A stretch of 33,938 nucleotides of DNA, taken from NCBI GenBank assembly GCA_947474165.1, contig CANJHO010000019.1, forward strand, positions 1 to 33,938, read 5' to 3'. Each line of letters opens with the position of its first letter. Positions within the stretch are counted from its first letter, which is position 1. The translations under genes and the position numbers were made by a program. Source of the DNA: Legionellaceae bacterium. GTDB taxonomy: Bacteria > Pseudomonadota > Gammaproteobacteria > Legionellales > Legionellaceae. The notes beneath the pieces were generated by a model. The model was not told where the DNA came from. It saw only the letters and a program-made list of their open reading frames with translations, and did not search any database. Below, in pieces: positions 17,662 to 27,969 of the stretch.

Positions 17662-18629
17662 TTTAATCCTTGTAATTGTTGGTGCGTCATGAGTGCATCC
17701 CAAAATTTATCGGAAAGATGGGCTTCCACTGGTAAAAAATACATCGCCTCCGTGGCAAATGATTCACATTTTACCGCATCTTTTTCAGTCATCACCACTG
17801 TTTTTTCAAGCCCTAATAGCTCGTCTTTTTGAAAACAATGGTGATCGGCAAAAGGATAGGCTTTAAACACCATCCCCATGGCCTTGAGCAGTGCAAAAAA
17901 TCGCTGTGGATTGCCGATCGCTGCAACCGCTGCAATAGGACTTTTTAAGGCGGTTAATTGCGTCGCCTGGCCGGTTATGAGTTGTGTCAGCGCGCCGGGT
18001 ACTAGGTCCATTCGAAAAGCCCGAGGCCATTCGCCCCCATTGACCACAATAAAATCAGTGCGGTTCAACCGCGCGACTCCCTCGCGAAGAGGGCCTGCAG
18101 GCAAACACAAGCCATTGCCTAAACCTCTAACCCCATCAATCACAACGATTTCTATTGCACGGCCCATGCTATAATGCTGCAATCCATCATCACTAATGAT
18201 GAGTTGACTTTGGTGCTTTTCAATCAAATATTGCACCGCTAAATTGCGTTTGGGTGCAATCACAACAGGACACCCTGTTTTTTTCGCCAATAATAAAGGC
18301 TCATCTCCCACCCAGTGAGCCCCCTCATCCTTTTGCACCTCATGAGGAAACACCCTGACCCTTGCACCATACCCGCGGCTAACAATCCCAACACGCAAGC
18401 CTTGCTCTTGAAATTGACGCGCCAAGGCGATCACCAAAGGCGTTTTACCCACCCCACCCACTGTCAAATTACCCACCACAATAACAGGAACTGAAACATG
18501 TTGTTGGCTGTAGCGTTGTAAATAACAACAACGAAGCGTGGTTAAAACCTGATAGACCATCGCAAAAGGCCATAATAGCCATCGCAAAGGATGGGATCGA
18601 TACCATAATTTATCAATTAAGCGATGCAT
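17658..18629 (-). CDS. lpxK: LpxK, tetraacyldisaccharide 4'-kinase
   Basis: LpxK phosphorylates the 4' position of the disaccharide precursor to give lipid IVA, at the inner face of the inner membrane. The 323-residue protein begins with an N-terminal hydrophobic hairpin LRWLLWPFAMVYQVLTTL. The P-loop is VVGNLTVGGVGKTPLV (Gly53 to Thr63). The family motifs VGIVSRGYG, VGDEPLLLA and IISDDGLQHY then follow. The ATG shares one base with the msbA stop (TAATG), so flippase and kinase are translationally coupled, the common msbA-lpxK order. Confidence 0.96.
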   Translation of the reverse strand: MHRLIDKLWYRSHPLRWLLWPFAMVYQVLTTLRCCYLQRYSQQHVSVPVIVVGNLTVGGVGKTPLVIALARQFQEQGLRVGIVSRGYGARVRVFPHEVQKDEGAHWVGDEPLLLAKKTGCPVVIAPKRNLAVQYLIEKHQSQLIISDDGLQHYSMGRAIEIVVIDGVRGLGNGLCLPAGPLREGVARLNRTDFIVVNGGEWPRAFRMDLVPGALTQLITGQATQLTALKSPIAAVAAIGNPQRFFALLKAMGMVFKAYPFADHHCFQKDELLGLEKTVVMTEKDAVKCESFATEAMYFLPVEAHLSDKFWDALMTHQQLQGLK

Positions 18630-20395
18630 TATAAAAGCACAGCATCAGATTCCATCTCGAGGGGATGCACCTGATACAGCTTAGCATAATGCCCTTCCAT
18701 TGTGAGCAGCTCATCATGAGTCCCTTGCTCGACTATAACCCCCTTCTGCATCACAATAATTTTATTCGCCCGTTTGATGGTTGACAATCGATGCGCAACC
18801 ACTAACGTGGTCCTATTTTTCATCACGTGTTCCAGTGCGACTTGAATATATCGTTCAGACTCACTATCAAGTGCTGAGGTTGCTTCATCGAGAATCAGAA
18901 TGGGTGCGTCTTTTAATATGGCGCGAGCAATGGCAATCCGTTGACGCTGACCGCCTGACAACTGCAAGCCATTTTCACCAATCCGAGTATCATAACCAAG
19001 GGGCAAATCTTGAATAAATTCATCAGCATAAGCCAATTGTGCTGCATGGATAATTTGCTCTCGACTCACATCAAATTGACCATATGCGATATTATTGGCG
19101 AGCGTATCATTAAATAAAGTCACGTGTTGACTAACCAATGCGATTTGCTGTCGCAAACTCACCAGTGAGCATTCATTGATCGGGATCCCATCCAGAAGGA
19201 TTTTCCCCTGATTAATGTCATAAAAACGAGGCAACAAACTCGCGATGGTCGTTTTTCCACTCCCAGAATGCCCGACCAAAGCGACCGTCTCCCCTGCATT
19301 AATCTTGAAATTAAGATCATGCAAGATGGTTTGTCCCTTTCGGTAAGCGAAATCCACATGCTGAAATTCAATCTCACCCCGTGAACGTTCTGTTAATTTT
19401 TTTCCCCGTTTTAGCTCAAGGGGTTCATCCAATAAAGAAAATACACTTTCGGCCCCCGCAAGCCCCCGTTGAATGGTGGTATTTAAATTAGTCAAAATTT
19501 TCATAGGACGTATCAATTGCAACATGGCGGCAATAATTGCAAGAAATGATCCCGCCGTGACGGTAATCACCGATACCAATTTGATAGAAACCAATACAAT
19601 GAGGGAAATCCCAATGGCAATGATAGTCTGAACACCAAACACATTAATCACCTTGCTCACCGCAACTTTCATGTCATTTTTTCGAGAAGCATCGGTTGCT
19701 TGATTAAATTTCTTGAGCTCATAATGTTCGCCACCAAAAATACGCACAACCCGGTAGCCATCAATCACTTCGGCTGCAATTTCAGTGATCTCACCCATTG
19801 ATTGTTGAACTTTATGACTAATACGACGCACTCGCTTGTTTGTATAGTTCACAATCAGGCCAATAAATGGGATAGTCAGCAAGAATATGCAGGACAATTG
19901 CCAACTGATCACCATCATCACAGTGAGCAAACCAATAACCAAACACGTATTTTGAACAAAATCAGTCAACGCATCCGCACTCACTTGAGCCACCTGTTCC
20001 ACATCGTAGAGTATTTTTGACAACAATTGACCTGAGGTGGCCTCATCATAATAATCGGCAGGTAATTGTATGATGTGAGAAAAGACCCGTTGTCTTAATA
20101 CATTAACGACCGAGCGCGCCACCCAGGTCATGGAATAGCCCCCCACGGACAACACCAAACCACGCAATGTTACCCCCAGCAAGACATACAATGGAATTTT
20201 TTTAATAAATTCCATGTCGATATCAATAAAAGTTTTATCCAGCAATGGCCTAAACATATAAGTAAAACCAGCATCGAGCGCAGAAGAGCAAGCATTGGCC
20301 AGCAAACCCAGTAACAATACAGGCCAAAATGGCTTAACATAGGCCAATAAACGGCGATAAATAGGGCCTGCTTTTCCATGGGATTTATTTTTCAT
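18629..20395 (-). CDS. msbA: MsbA, lipid A export ABC transporter
   Basis: MsbA is the homodimeric flippase that moves lipid A-core across the inner membrane. The 588-residue half-transporter has a six-helix membrane domain (about 20-315) with FTYMFRPLLDKTF and YYDEATSGQLLSKI. Its ATPase domain has Walker A GHSGSGKTT at 375-383, signature LSGGQRQR from 479, Walker B ILILDEATSALD (Asp503-Glu504) and the switch histidine 535 in VVAHRLST. Length matches E. coli MsbA (582). It lies 30 bases after pyrD and overlaps lpxK by one base. Confidence 0.96.
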   Translation of the reverse strand: MKNKSHGKAGPIYRRLLAYVKPFWPVLLLGLLANACSSALDAGFTYMFRPLLDKTFIDIDMEFIKKIPLYVLLGVTLRGLVLSVGGYSMTWVARSVVNVLRQRVFSHIIQLPADYYDEATSGQLLSKILYDVEQVAQVSADALTDFVQNTCLVIGLLTVMMVISWQLSCIFLLTIPFIGLIVNYTNKRVRRISHKVQQSMGEITEIAAEVIDGYRVVRIFGGEHYELKKFNQATDASRKNDMKVAVSKVINVFGVQTIIAIGISLIVLVSIKLVSVITVTAGSFLAIIAAMLQLIRPMKILTNLNTTIQRGLAGAESVFSLLDEPLELKRGKKLTERSRGEIEFQHVDFAYRKGQTILHDLNFKINAGETVALVGHSGSGKTTIASLLPRFYDINQGKILLDGIPINECSLVSLRQQIALVSQHVTLFNDTLANNIAYGQFDVSREQIIHAAQLAYADEFIQDLPLGYDTRIGENGLQLSGGQRQRIAIARAILKDAPILILDEATSALDSESERYIQVALEHVMKNRTTLVVAHRLSTIKRANKIIVMQKGVIVEQGTHDELLTMEGHYAKLYQVHPLEMESDAVLL

Positions 20396-20425
20396 AGTTT
20401 ATTACAACACGGTTGAATTTAATTT

Positions 20426-21487
20426 TTACGAATTGTACCTCTTATCGTCCGAGAGTGCCAATGACTTAAGATCCGGCCTGTTAATGATTGCATCCACCAA
20501 CTGACTCACCAATCCCGGACCTTGATACACTAAGCCCGTATAGAGCTGTAACAAAGTCGCGCCTGCTTCTAATTTTTCAACGGCCACCACCCCATTATCA
20601 ATCCCGCCCACACCAATCAATGTGATATCGTCTCCGACGACGGCTTTAAGAACCTTTAAACAATGCGTTGACTGCCGCGCCAAAGGTTGACCACTCAAGC
20701 CCCCTGCCTCCCCCCCATGCACCATGCCTTTCACTGCCTGGTGAAAACAAGTTGTATTGGAAGCGATAATACCATCTACCCCCTCTGCAAGCATCACATC
20801 GCACATGCGTTGTAGGGTTTCATCTGTTTCATCTGGAGATATTTTAACAACCAGGGGCACATAACGTTGGTGCTTATCGGATAAATGTAATTGTTCCTCG
20901 CGAAGTGCACTCATCAATACTTGAAAATACGCCCCTGCTTGCAAGGCCCTCAAACCTGGCGTATTCGGTGATGAAATATTGACCGTGACATAGGAGGCCT
21001 GTAAATACACCCGCTGTAAACAATATAAATAATCATCCACGGCTTTATCCATCGGGGTGTCTTTGTTTTTACCAATATTAATCCCTAAAATCCCCTCATA
21101 AGAAGATGCTTTGATATTCAGAACCAGCGCATCAACCCCCTGATTATTAAACCCCATGCGATTTAACAGAGCAGATGCCCGAGGGATTCGAAATAGGCGG
21201 GGCTTAGGATTGCCTTCTTGTGGTCGCGGGGTGGTGGTGCCCACCTCAATAAAAGAAAAACCAAGCTTCGATAAGGCATCAAGATGCTCGGCATTTTTAT
21301 CCAAACCGGCCGCTAATCCCAAAGGATGCGAAAACTCAAGCCCGAATGCGCTAACTCCCAGGGCTTTGGGCTTGGAAAAACAGGCTTCTGGCAAATAATG
21401 CAATAGCTTCAAGGTGAGATGATGCGCTGTTTCTGGATCAAGCCGAAACAACAAAGGCCTCAACAGTGAATACATTGAAAGGCTCAT
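20426..21487 (-). CDS. pyrD: PyrD, class-2 dihydroorotate dehydrogenase (quinone)
   Basis: PyrD oxidises dihydroorotate to orotate with FMN and passes electrons to quinone at the inner membrane. The ATG at 21487 overlaps the roxA TGA (ATGA) and gives 353 residues; a second candidate at 21475 ([10 protein letters not shown]) would better match the start of E. coli PyrD. The frame extending to 21517 lies inside roxA. Motifs are the N-terminal quinone-site helices ending [13 protein letters not shown], the FMN-binding [30 protein letters not shown] with the catalytic serine, VKISPD, and [10 protein letters not shown] with [14 protein letters not shown]. Length fits the membrane-associated class. 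Confidence 0.95.
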   Translation of the reverse strand: MSLSMYSLLRPLLFRLDPETAHHLTLKLLHYLPEACFSKPKALGVSAFGLEFSHPLGLAAGLDKNAEHLDALSKLGFSFIEVGTTTPRPQEGNPKPRLFRIPRASALLNRMGFNNQGVDALVLNIKASSYEGILGINIGKNKDTPMDKAVDDYLYCLQRVYLQASYVTVNISSPNTPGLRALQAGAYFQVLMSALREEQLHLSDKHQRYVPLVVKISPDETDETLQRMCDVMLAEGVDGIIASNTTCFHQAVKGMVHGGEAGGLSGQPLARQSTHCLKVLKAVVGDDITLIGVGGIDNGVVAVEKLEAGATLLQLYTGLVYQGPGLVSQLVDAIINRPDLKSLALSDDKRYNS

Positions 21488-22653
21488 GTCAACACCACTA
21501 ACCATTGTAAAATCCACAACTCATAAAGAAATAATTGATTGGGCATTTCATTTAAAAAAGAGTTCAATTCAGCCAATGTCAGCACCCGATTATCTGCCAC
21601 ATAACGAATCAATGCCTCTGAAACCCCCTCACTTTGCCAGGCACACCCATTAATGAATAACTGCATGCTGGTCTCATCATAAGCTATTCTACAGGTCGCA
21701 TCGCGCAAAAATCCTGGGCTTTTTTTAAGAAAAGCAATAAAAGCGGGTAAAGTTCCGCGCTTTTTTTCTGTTAAGGGTAGCGGCATATGTTGCTCCCCTG
21801 CTGAATCAAGGCGGGTCGCAAAACAACCAAACCAGGAGCGCATGAGCGCATCATCTGCCAATACCTGCTGCAATAATTCTTTTGCACGACGCCATGCGGT
21901 CTCTGGGATCCCTGATGTGGTTTTTAATTTAGCCCAATTGGGATCTTGATAAAGGGCTGTAAAAAAATGATGTTCAGACAAATAGTCGCCCATACTATCC
22001 CACATCTCCTGGCCTTGATAACTGCGATAACCAAAGGAGTAGGTCATACAGTCATCCTCTAAAGCTATCCCGTGATGGCCCACATGAGGGGGAAGATAGA
22101 GCATGTCTCCTGGTAACAACGTATGGACTTCCTCGATTTCAAATTGAGCCATGATCCGTAGATCAACACCCTCTAAACAATTGGTTTCGTTGCAATTTTT
22201 GGTGGTCAATGACCATTGTCGTTGCCCCTGAGCTTGGTATAAAAATACATCATAGTTGTCATAATGCGGCCCCACAGAACCCTGCTTTACCGCATAACTT
22301 ATCATGACATCATCAACGCGCCATTGGGGAAGAAAATCAAAGTGTTGAAGCAACAAAGCAACCTCAGGAATCACCTGATCAACGGCCTGCACCAATAAGG
22401 TCCAGTGACTTTTTGGCAAGGCTTCAAAATCAGCGGCGGTAAAAGGCCCTTTCTTTAAGCGCCAATGAGGGGGTTTTTTAGGTGTTTCAAAGACTATACG
22501 GCTTTCAATATTCTCATCCATTGAAAGTCCTGCCAATTCATCTGCACTCAAGGGGTTAACAAAATCAGGCAATGCCTGTCGAATCAACAACGGTTTTTTT
22601 TGCCAATATTCATTTAAAAAAGTGGCCGCATCAATGGAATTAAAATGAATCAT
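21484..22653 (-). CDS. roxA: RoxA-type ribosomal protein uL16 arginine hydroxylase
   Basis: RoxA (YcfD) is a 2-oxoglutarate/Fe(II) oxygenase that hydroxylates an arginine of ribosomal protein uL16. The ATG at 22653 has GGA six bases upstream and gives 389 residues, near the usual 373; the frame extending to 22812 lies inside the upstream methyltransferase gene. The start reads [18 protein letters not shown]. The iron site is [16 protein letters not shown] with His130 and Asp132, and the third ligand is His193 in [23 protein letters not shown] precedes it, as in the family. It overlaps the upstream gene by 14 bases and pyrD by four. Confidence 0.93.
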   Translation of the reverse strand: MIHFNSIDAATFLNEYWQKKPLLIRQALPDFVNPLSADELAGLSMDENIESRIVFETPKKPPHWRLKKGPFTAADFEALPKSHWTLLVQAVDQVIPEVALLLQHFDFLPQWRVDDVMISYAVKQGSVGPHYDNYDVFLYQAQGQRQWSLTTKNCNETNCLEGVDLRIMAQFEIEEVHTLLPGDMLYLPPHVGHHGIALEDDCMTYSFGYRSYQGQEMWDSMGDYLSEHHFFTALYQDPNWAKLKTTSGIPETAWRRAKELLQQVLADDALMRSWFGCFATRLDSAGEQHMPLPLTEKKRGTLPAFIAFLKKSPGFLRDATCRIAYDETSMQLFINGCAWQSEGVSEALIRYVADNRVLTLAELNSFLNEMPNQLFLYELWILQWLVVLT

Positions 22654-23338
22654 GTGAATCCAAAGGACAAAGTTGTGCCCAAACCCGCAACATCGCATTG
22701 CCCTTGGGTTGTAAGTGATAACTAACCTCACGGACCTCAACGCCAAAATTCGCTTGCTGCAAACCCAACAACACAGGCCCAAGAAAGGGCGAGGGTTGCC
22801 CATGCCTATCAATCAACGGAAAAATCCGCACTTCTTTAGCGACCCGGGCCAATTCCTGAATCACCTTCAAATGAAAATCAATGTCTTGATCATCTAAATC
22901 TGCAAATAAATAATGCGAACTTAAAGCCATATCAAATTCAAAATCCTTAAACGGCAATGCATAATCCGTTACAGGAAGATAGCGTTTTTCTTTTTTCCCC
23001 TGATCATAATCTGAAAAAAATTCAAGCATCCCCTGTTGGCGACTGGCGATTAAGTCCTCGAAGCTCCCATCATGACTAAAATCAAATTTATCTTTATCGC
23101 GAAATATATGCGCGGCCATGTCATGAAAAATCAAGGCCGTTTTTGTTGAAAGCGTGCCTTTATCTAAAACAAACAAGGGATCACAGCTCATGATCTTCGT
23201 TGTATCATGAAGTTCTTTATTCACAGCACTAGGCCCACAGCCATACTCTAGAAAACTATTGTTTAAAGAGGACGCTGATAAATCGAACATTTCACGATAC
23301 TCATCCCAATGATGGCCCCACAACACCAGTTTACGCAT
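22640..23338 (-). CDS. SAM-dependent methyltransferase-like protein
   Basis: The 232-residue protein has a class-I methyltransferase layout. The glycine-rich SAM motif FLEYGCGPSAVNKEL lies at about 29-43, followed by an acidic strand end MSCDPLFVLDKG. A post-I LPFKDFEFDMALSSHYLF stretch mirrors the LPFxDxxFDxVxS pattern of motif II/III. The last strand is RIFPLIDRHGQPSPFLGPVLLGLQQ. The substrate is unknown. It is the first gene of the operon with roxA, pyrD, msbA and lpxK. A purine-rich GGGAGAGTGGAAG precedes the ATG. The 296-base gap upstream, up to liuA, is filled largely by an inverted-repeat element. Confidence 0.8.
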   Translation of the reverse strand: MRKLVLWGHHWDEYREMFDLSASSLNNSFLEYGCGPSAVNKELHDTTKIMSCDPLFVLDKGTLSTKTALIFHDMAAHIFRDKDKFDFSHDGSFEDLIASRQQGMLEFFSDYDQGKKEKRYLPVTDYALPFKDFEFDMALSSHYLFADLDDQDIDFHLKVIQELARVAKEVRIFPLIDRHGQPSPFLGPVLLGLQQANFGVEVREVSYHLQPKGNAMLRVWAQLCPLDSHDSF

Positions 23339-23373
23339 TCTTCCACTCTCCCATTCATGCTATCTTCACAACC

Positions 23374-23565
23374 AGGGCCCAATCATGTGTGATCAAAATA
23401 AAAACATCTTTTTAAGCCCGGGATCTTTTGATTATTTTATAAACCTTTGAAAGGCATGGATGCCTTTCAAGAGCGACATGGATGTGGCTAGCGTGTTTAT
23501 AAAATAATCAAAAGATCCCGGGCGTAAAAAGATGTTTTTATTTTGATCACACATGATTTAGCCCT
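23374..23565. mobile_element. 192-bp inverted-repeat element with 64-base arms and flanking direct repeats
   Basis: Arms 23381-23444 and 23495-23558 are complementary at 63 of 64 bases (core CAAAAGATCCCGGG on one side), and the pairing extends outward through AGGGC/GCCCT. The 50-base centre has its own palindrome GAAAGGCATGGATGCCTTTC. The whole is flanked by a 17-bp direct repeat TGCTATCTTCACAACCA (23358-23374 and 23565-23581). It has no coding capacity. It separates the divergent methyltransferase and liuA genes and would form a very stable RNA hairpin if transcribed. Confidence 0.8.
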
Positions 23566-23571
23566 GCTATC

Positions 23572-23600
23572 TTCACAACCACTTTGATGAAGGGTATAGT
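23572..23600 (+). promoter_or_regulatory. Candidate liuA promoter
   Basis: TTCACA at 23572-23577 and TATAGT at 23595-23600 are 17 bases apart. The -35-like box lies in the right copy of the direct repeat that flanks the inverted-repeat element, so the insertion may have duplicated or altered the promoter. No transcription start is known. Confidence 0.35.
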
Positions 23601-23634
23601 CTAGCGTATTTGTTGAAGCAACGGGAAGTAATCT

Positions 23635-24807
23635 ATGCATAACGGATTGCAACATCAACTCGGCGAAACCCAAGACCTATTACGTGACACCGTATATCAT
23701 TTTGCGCATCGTGAAATAGCCCCTATTGCTGCACAAATTGATATCGACAACACCTTTCCAACGCCTCTCTGGCGAAAATTAGGCGACATGGGTCTGTTGG
23801 GCATTACGGTTAGCGAAGAATATGGCGGGGCTAACATGGGTTATTTGGCCCATGTCATTGCGATGGAAGAAATTTCACGCGCCTCGGCTGCTGTGGGATT
23901 AAGCTATGGTGCTCATTCCAACCTCTGTGTGAATCAACTTTATTTAAACGGCACCTCTGAACAAAAACAACGCTATTTACCCCCGTTGATCCGGGGTGAT
24001 AAGGTGGGTGCTTTGGCCATGAGTGAAGCCAACTCAGGCTCTGATGTTGTCAGCATGCAATTAAAAGCCATTCGAAAAAACGATCATTTTATCCTGAATG
24101 GCACCAAGATGTGGATCACCAATGGCCCTGAAGCCCATGTTTTGGTGGTCTATGCCAAAACAGATCCACAAGCTGGCAGTAAAGGCATCACCGCCTTCAT
24201 CATTGAAAAAGGCTTTCATGGTTTTAGCACGGCCCAAAAATTAGACAAGCTTGGCATGCGGGGATCAAACACCTGTGAACTCGTCTTTCAAGACTGTGAA
24301 GTCCCCGTTGACAATGTACTCGGACAAATCAATCAAGGGGTCAATGTCCTCATGAGCGGCCTTGATTATGAGCGCACCATTCTTGCTGCAGGCCCTGTGG
24401 GTATCATGCAAGCGTGTTTAGATGTTGTTTTACCTTATGTTCACGAGCGCAAGCAATTTAATCAAGCCATTGGTGAGTTTCAATTTATTCAAGGCAAAAT
24501 AGCGGACATGTACACCGAACTCAACGCCTCACGCGCCTACCTTTACGCCGTGGCCCGGGCCTGCGACAATGGCGTTGTGAGCCGAAGAGATGCCGCCAGT
24601 GTGATCCTCTACACGGCTGAAAAAGCAACCCAAATAGCCTTACAAGCCATTCAAACATTGGGCGGCAATGGCTACATCAACGAATACCCAACCGGACGCT
24701 TGCTTCGCGATGCAAAATTATATGAAATTGGAGCAGGAACCTCTGAGATCAGACGGATGCTAATCGGTCGTGAATTATTTAAGGAATATGCCCATGAAGC
24801 CAGATGA
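23635..24807 (+). CDS. liuA: LiuA, isovaleryl-CoA dehydrogenase
   Basis: This FAD enzyme oxidises isovaleryl-CoA to 3-methylcrotonyl-CoA, the third step of leucine breakdown. The 390-residue protein has the acyl-CoA dehydrogenase marks [30 protein letters not shown] and the C-terminal [36 protein letters not shown]. Glu246 in [14 protein letters not shown] is the catalytic base at the helix-G position specific to isovaleryl-CoA dehydrogenases; other acyl-CoA dehydrogenases carry it near the C-terminus. GGGAAG precedes the ATG. It opens the seven-gene leucine operon and overlaps the thiolase gene. Confidence 0.94.
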   Translation: MHNGLQHQLGETQDLLRDTVYHFAHREIAPIAAQIDIDNTFPTPLWRKLGDMGLLGITVSEEYGGANMGYLAHVIAMEEISRASAAVGLSYGAHSNLCVNQLYLNGTSEQKQRYLPPLIRGDKVGALAMSEANSGSDVVSMQLKAIRKNDHFILNGTKMWITNGPEAHVLVVYAKTDPQAGSKGITAFIIEKGFHGFSTAQKLDKLGMRGSNTCELVFQDCEVPVDNVLGQINQGVNVLMSGLDYERTILAAGPVGIMQACLDVVLPYVHERKQFNQAIGEFQFIQGKIADMYTELNASRAYLYAVARACDNGVVSRRDAASVILYTAEKATQIALQAIQTLGGNGYINEYPTGRLLRDAKLYEIGAGTSEIRRMLIGRELFKEYAHEAR

Positions 24808-25981
24808 TATCGTGATTGTTGCAGCAATGAGAACACCCTCTGGGGCGATGTTGGGGAGCTTGTCTACCCAAACAGCCCCAGAATTAGGCGCCAGCGCCCA
24901 TCGTGCCGCGATGCTTCAAGCAGGACTTGCAGCAGATGCGATTGATGAGGTGATTAGTGGGTGTGTTTTATCCGCAGGCATTGGGCAAGCACCGGCGCGA
25001 CAAGCGGCCATCAAAGCAGGAGTCCCCACCACTGTGGGGGCTACAACAATCAATAAAATGTGTGGATCAGGAATGAAAGCCGTGATGCTGGCACATGATC
25101 TCATTAAAGCAGGCTCAGCAACAATTGTGCTTGCAGGCGGCATGGAAAGCATGAGCAATGCACCCTATCTACTCAACAAAGCTCGCACAGGCTATCGCTT
25201 AGGCCATGGTGAACTCATTGACCATATGTACCGTGATGGGCTAGAAGATGCCTATGAAACAGGAAAATTAATGGGCTGCTTTGCGGATGCAACAGCAGAA
25301 CAGTTTAATATTACCCGCGAAGAACAAGATGCGTTTGCCATTCAATCCATGACCCGTGCCCTAGCCGCGCAAAAAGAAGGTGCGTTTGATAATGAAATTG
25401 CGCCCATCACGATTCTCGGGCGCAAAGGTGAAACGACCCTGGTTAGCGTTGACGAAGGCCCCAATGCGGCAAAATTAGCTAAAATTCCTCAATTGCGACC
25501 TGCATTTCAAACCAATGGAACAATCACTGCCGCCAATTCCAGCAGCATCTCTGATGGGGCTGCGAGTCTTATTTTAATGACAGCGGCAAGCGCCATGCAA
25601 CGCGGACTTAAACCATTGGCTAAAATTGTGGCACATGCCACCCATGCAGCCGCACCCGAATGGTTTACCACAGCGCCCATAAAAGCCATTCAAAAAGTAT
25701 TAGACAAAGCAGGATGGAGCGCGCAAGATGTTGATTTATATGAAATTAATGAAGCTTTTGCAATTGTTGCGATGGTGGCGATCCGTGAGCTTAAGTTATC
25801 AGTTGAACAAGTGAATATCCATGGAGGGGCATGTGCCTTAGGCCACCCCATAGGCGCCTCAGGCGCTCGAATATTAGTCACACTGATTCACGCACTTCAA
25901 CGAAAACATAAAACCCGTGGTGTGGCCGCCTTGTGCATTGGTGGCGGTGAAGCGACAGCACTTGCCATTGAGATACTTTAA
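24794..25981 (+). CDS. Acetyl-CoA acetyltransferase (thiolase)
   Basis: This thiolase interconverts acetoacetyl-CoA and two acetyl-CoA. Of three in-frame ATGs (24770, 24788, 24794) the last has AAGGA eight bases upstream and gives 395 residues, the normal size. It overlaps the liuA end by 14 bases. The nucleophile Cys90 is in [11 protein letters not shown], then [18 protein letters not shown], His351 in [13 protein letters not shown] and Cys381 in [10 protein letters not shown] complete the active site. In this operon it probably finishes leucine degradation after LiuE. No CoA-transferase or acetoacetyl-CoA synthetase is visible here to feed it acetoacetate. Confidence 0.93.
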   Translation: MKPDDIVIVAAMRTPSGAMLGSLSTQTAPELGASAHRAAMLQAGLAADAIDEVISGCVLSAGIGQAPARQAAIKAGVPTTVGATTINKMCGSGMKAVMLAHDLIKAGSATIVLAGGMESMSNAPYLLNKARTGYRLGHGELIDHMYRDGLEDAYETGKLMGCFADATAEQFNITREEQDAFAIQSMTRALAAQKEGAFDNEIAPITILGRKGETTLVSVDEGPNAAKLAKIPQLRPAFQTNGTITAANSSSISDGAASLILMTAASAMQRGLKPLAKIVAHATHAAAPEWFTTAPIKAIQKVLDKAGWSAQDVDLYEINEAFAIVAMVAIRELKLSVEQVNIHGGACALGHPIGASGARILVTLIHALQRKHKTRGVAALCIGGGEATALAIEIL

Positions 25982-25991
25982 AAGGAACACT

Positions 25992-26306
25992 ATGTTTAAA
26001 CAAGGCATCATTTATCTTCTATTGAGTATTGTGGTTGTACTCCTCGCAAAATACGCCAATTTACTCATTATTTACATTGATCTAATTTATACCCACATCA
26101 ATATTATCTTGGTTCCTATTTTTAGCAGCAGTGAATTGGGCATCCTCATCCGTAAAATCATCACACTGGTCATGATTCCTGTGCTCATTGCCGCCATTCC
26201 AGCACTCGTTTATTATGCTATCAAACGACGACAGATGCCCTATTTTATTCAGATAACATGGATTTTATGGCTTGTTATCGCATTGAGCAAAGTACTTATT
26301 CACTAA
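25992..26306 (+). CDS. Small inner-membrane protein within the leucine operon
   Basis: The ATG at 25992 has AAAGGA five bases upstream and gives 104 residues; the frame extending back into the thiolase gene is spurious. Three hydrophobic segments are seen: IIYLLLSIVVVLLAKYANLLIIYI (about 5-28), IITLVMIPVLIAAIPALVYYAI (about 57-78) and FIQITWILWLVIALSKVL (about 86-103), with a basic KRRQ loop between the last two. No family is recognised. Its tight placement between thiolase and liuB (10 and 26 bases) implies cotranscription; a role in membrane recruitment or uptake linked to the pathway is only a guess. Confidence 0.8.
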   Translation: MFKQGIIYLLLSIVVVLLAKYANLLIIYIDLIYTHINIILVPIFSSSELGILIRKIITLVMIPVLIAAIPALVYYAIKRRQMPYFIQITWILWLVIALSKVLIH

Positions 26307-26332
26307 GGGCTTAAGTCCTAAGGACAAGCGAC

Positions 26333-27940
26333 ATGGCGAAAATCATCAGTCAACTTCATCCCAGTAGTAGTGAGTTTCAAGCCAACCAACAATCGATGCA
26401 ACATTTGGTTGATGCACTACAAAAAACCGTGGCAACCATCGCCCTCGGCGGTGATGAAAAAGCACGGACTAGGCACCTGTCGCATGGAAAATTATTGCCT
26501 CGCGAACGCCTACAGCAACTCCTTGATCAAGGAAGTCCGTTCCTTGAACTGTCTCAATTGGCAGCCTTTGAAGTTTATGATGATAAAGTCCCTGCCGCGG
26601 GCCTAATTACAGGCATTGGGTTTGTATCAGGGCAAGAGTGTCTCATTGTAATCAATGATGCAACCGTCAAAGGGGGCACATACTACCCACTCACGGTCAA
26701 AAAACATTTACGGGCACAAGCCATTGCCACAGAAAACAACCTGCCCTGTCTCTATTTGGTAGATTCTGGCGGCGCATTTTTACCCCTGCAAGATGAAGTC
26801 TTTCCAGACAAAGATCATTTTGGCAGAATATTTTATAACCAAGCCCTGTTATCAGCACAAAATATCCCTCAAATTGCTATCGTCATGGGCTCATGTACCG
26901 CCGGTGGTGCCTATGTGCCTGCAATGGCTGATATCTCTATCATGGTTCAACAACAAGCCACCATTTTTTTAGGAGGCCCGCCTTTGGTTAAAGCCGCCAC
27001 GGGTGAGGTAATCACTGCCGAAGCCTTAGGTGGTGCTGAGGTGCATTGTCGACAGTCTGGTGTTGCTGATTATATGGCTGAAGATGATGCGCATGCTATC
27101 CATATCGCCAGGGAATCGGTTCGATATTTAAACCGAAAAAAACCAGAATCGCTCGTTCGCATTGAAAGCCGCGAACCCGCCTACCCTGAACAAGAATTGA
27201 GTGGGATCATCCCGACTGATCCTCGTAAGCCCTTTGATATAAGAGAAATCATTGCACGCCTTGTCGATGGCTCTGACTTTGATGAATTTAAAGCCCTCTA
27301 TGGACCCACCTTAGTCTGTGGATTTGCCCATTTATATGGCTATCCCATCGGGATTGTCGCCAATAATGGGATTTTATTTGGTGAAAGTGCCTTGAAAGGA
27401 ACACATTTTATTGAGCTCTGTGCCGAGCGTAAAATCCCATTGATTTTTCTACAAAATATCACAGGATTTATGGTAGGTAGTAAATATGAGGCTGCTGGTA
27501 TTGCCAAACATGGAGCTAAAATGGTGATGGCAGTCGCCAATGCAAAAGTGCCTAAAATTACGGTGATTGTGGGGGGCAGTTTTGGCGCAGGAAACTATGC
27601 CATGTGCGGGCGAGCATTTAACCCCCGATTTTTATGGACCTGGCCCAATGCACGTATTTCTGTGATGGGTGGCGAACAAGCCGCGAATGTACTCGCACAG
27701 GTTAGCCGCGACAAGCATACGAAACAAGGCACCTCATGGCCTTTAAAAGAAGAAGAACTTTTTAAAACCAATCTACATGCCCAATATGAGCGACAAGGAA
27801 ACCCCTATTATGCGAGTGCTCGTTTATGGGATGATGGGGTAATAGCCCCACAAGACACGCGAAAAGTATTAGGATTAAGCCTATCCGCCGCATTAAATGC
27901 CCCGATTGAAGCAACAAAATTTGGGGTATTTCGAATGTAG
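26333..27940 (+). CDS. liuB: LiuB, methylcrotonyl-CoA carboxylase beta (carboxyltransferase) subunit
   Basis: The beta subunit transfers CO2 from carboxybiotin to 3-methylcrotonyl-CoA, giving 3-methylglutaconyl-CoA. The 535-residue protein matches the usual size of MccB. It has the N-terminal [18 protein letters not shown] helix shared by biotin-dependent carboxyltransferases, [43 protein letters not shown], the [16 protein letters not shown] oxyanion loop, and the second-half [22 protein letters not shown] with [15 protein letters not shown]. These motifs distinguish methylcrotonyl-CoA carboxylase from propionyl-CoA carboxylase. AAGGA lies eight bases upstream. Confidence 0.94.
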   Translation: MAKIISQLHPSSSEFQANQQSMQHLVDALQKTVATIALGGDEKARTRHLSHGKLLPRERLQQLLDQGSPFLELSQLAAFEVYDDKVPAAGLITGIGFVSGQECLIVINDATVKGGTYYPLTVKKHLRAQAIATENNLPCLYLVDSGGAFLPLQDEVFPDKDHFGRIFYNQALLSAQNIPQIAIVMGSCTAGGAYVPAMADISIMVQQQATIFLGGPPLVKAATGEVITAEALGGAEVHCRQSGVADYMAEDDAHAIHIARESVRYLNRKKPESLVRIESREPAYPEQELSGIIPTDPRKPFDIREIIARLVDGSDFDEFKALYGPTLVCGFAHLYGYPIGIVANNGILFGESALKGTHFIELCAERKIPLIFLQNITGFMVGSKYEAAGIAKHGAKMVMAVANAKVPKITVIVGGSFGAGNYAMCGRAFNPRFLWTWPNARISVMGGEQAANVLAQVSRDKHTKQGTSWPLKEEELFKTNLHAQYERQGNPYYASARLWDDGVIAPQDTRKVLGLSLSAALNAPIEATKFGVFRM

Positions 27941-27969
27941 GCTCATTTTTAGTAATTTTTAAGGACAAC

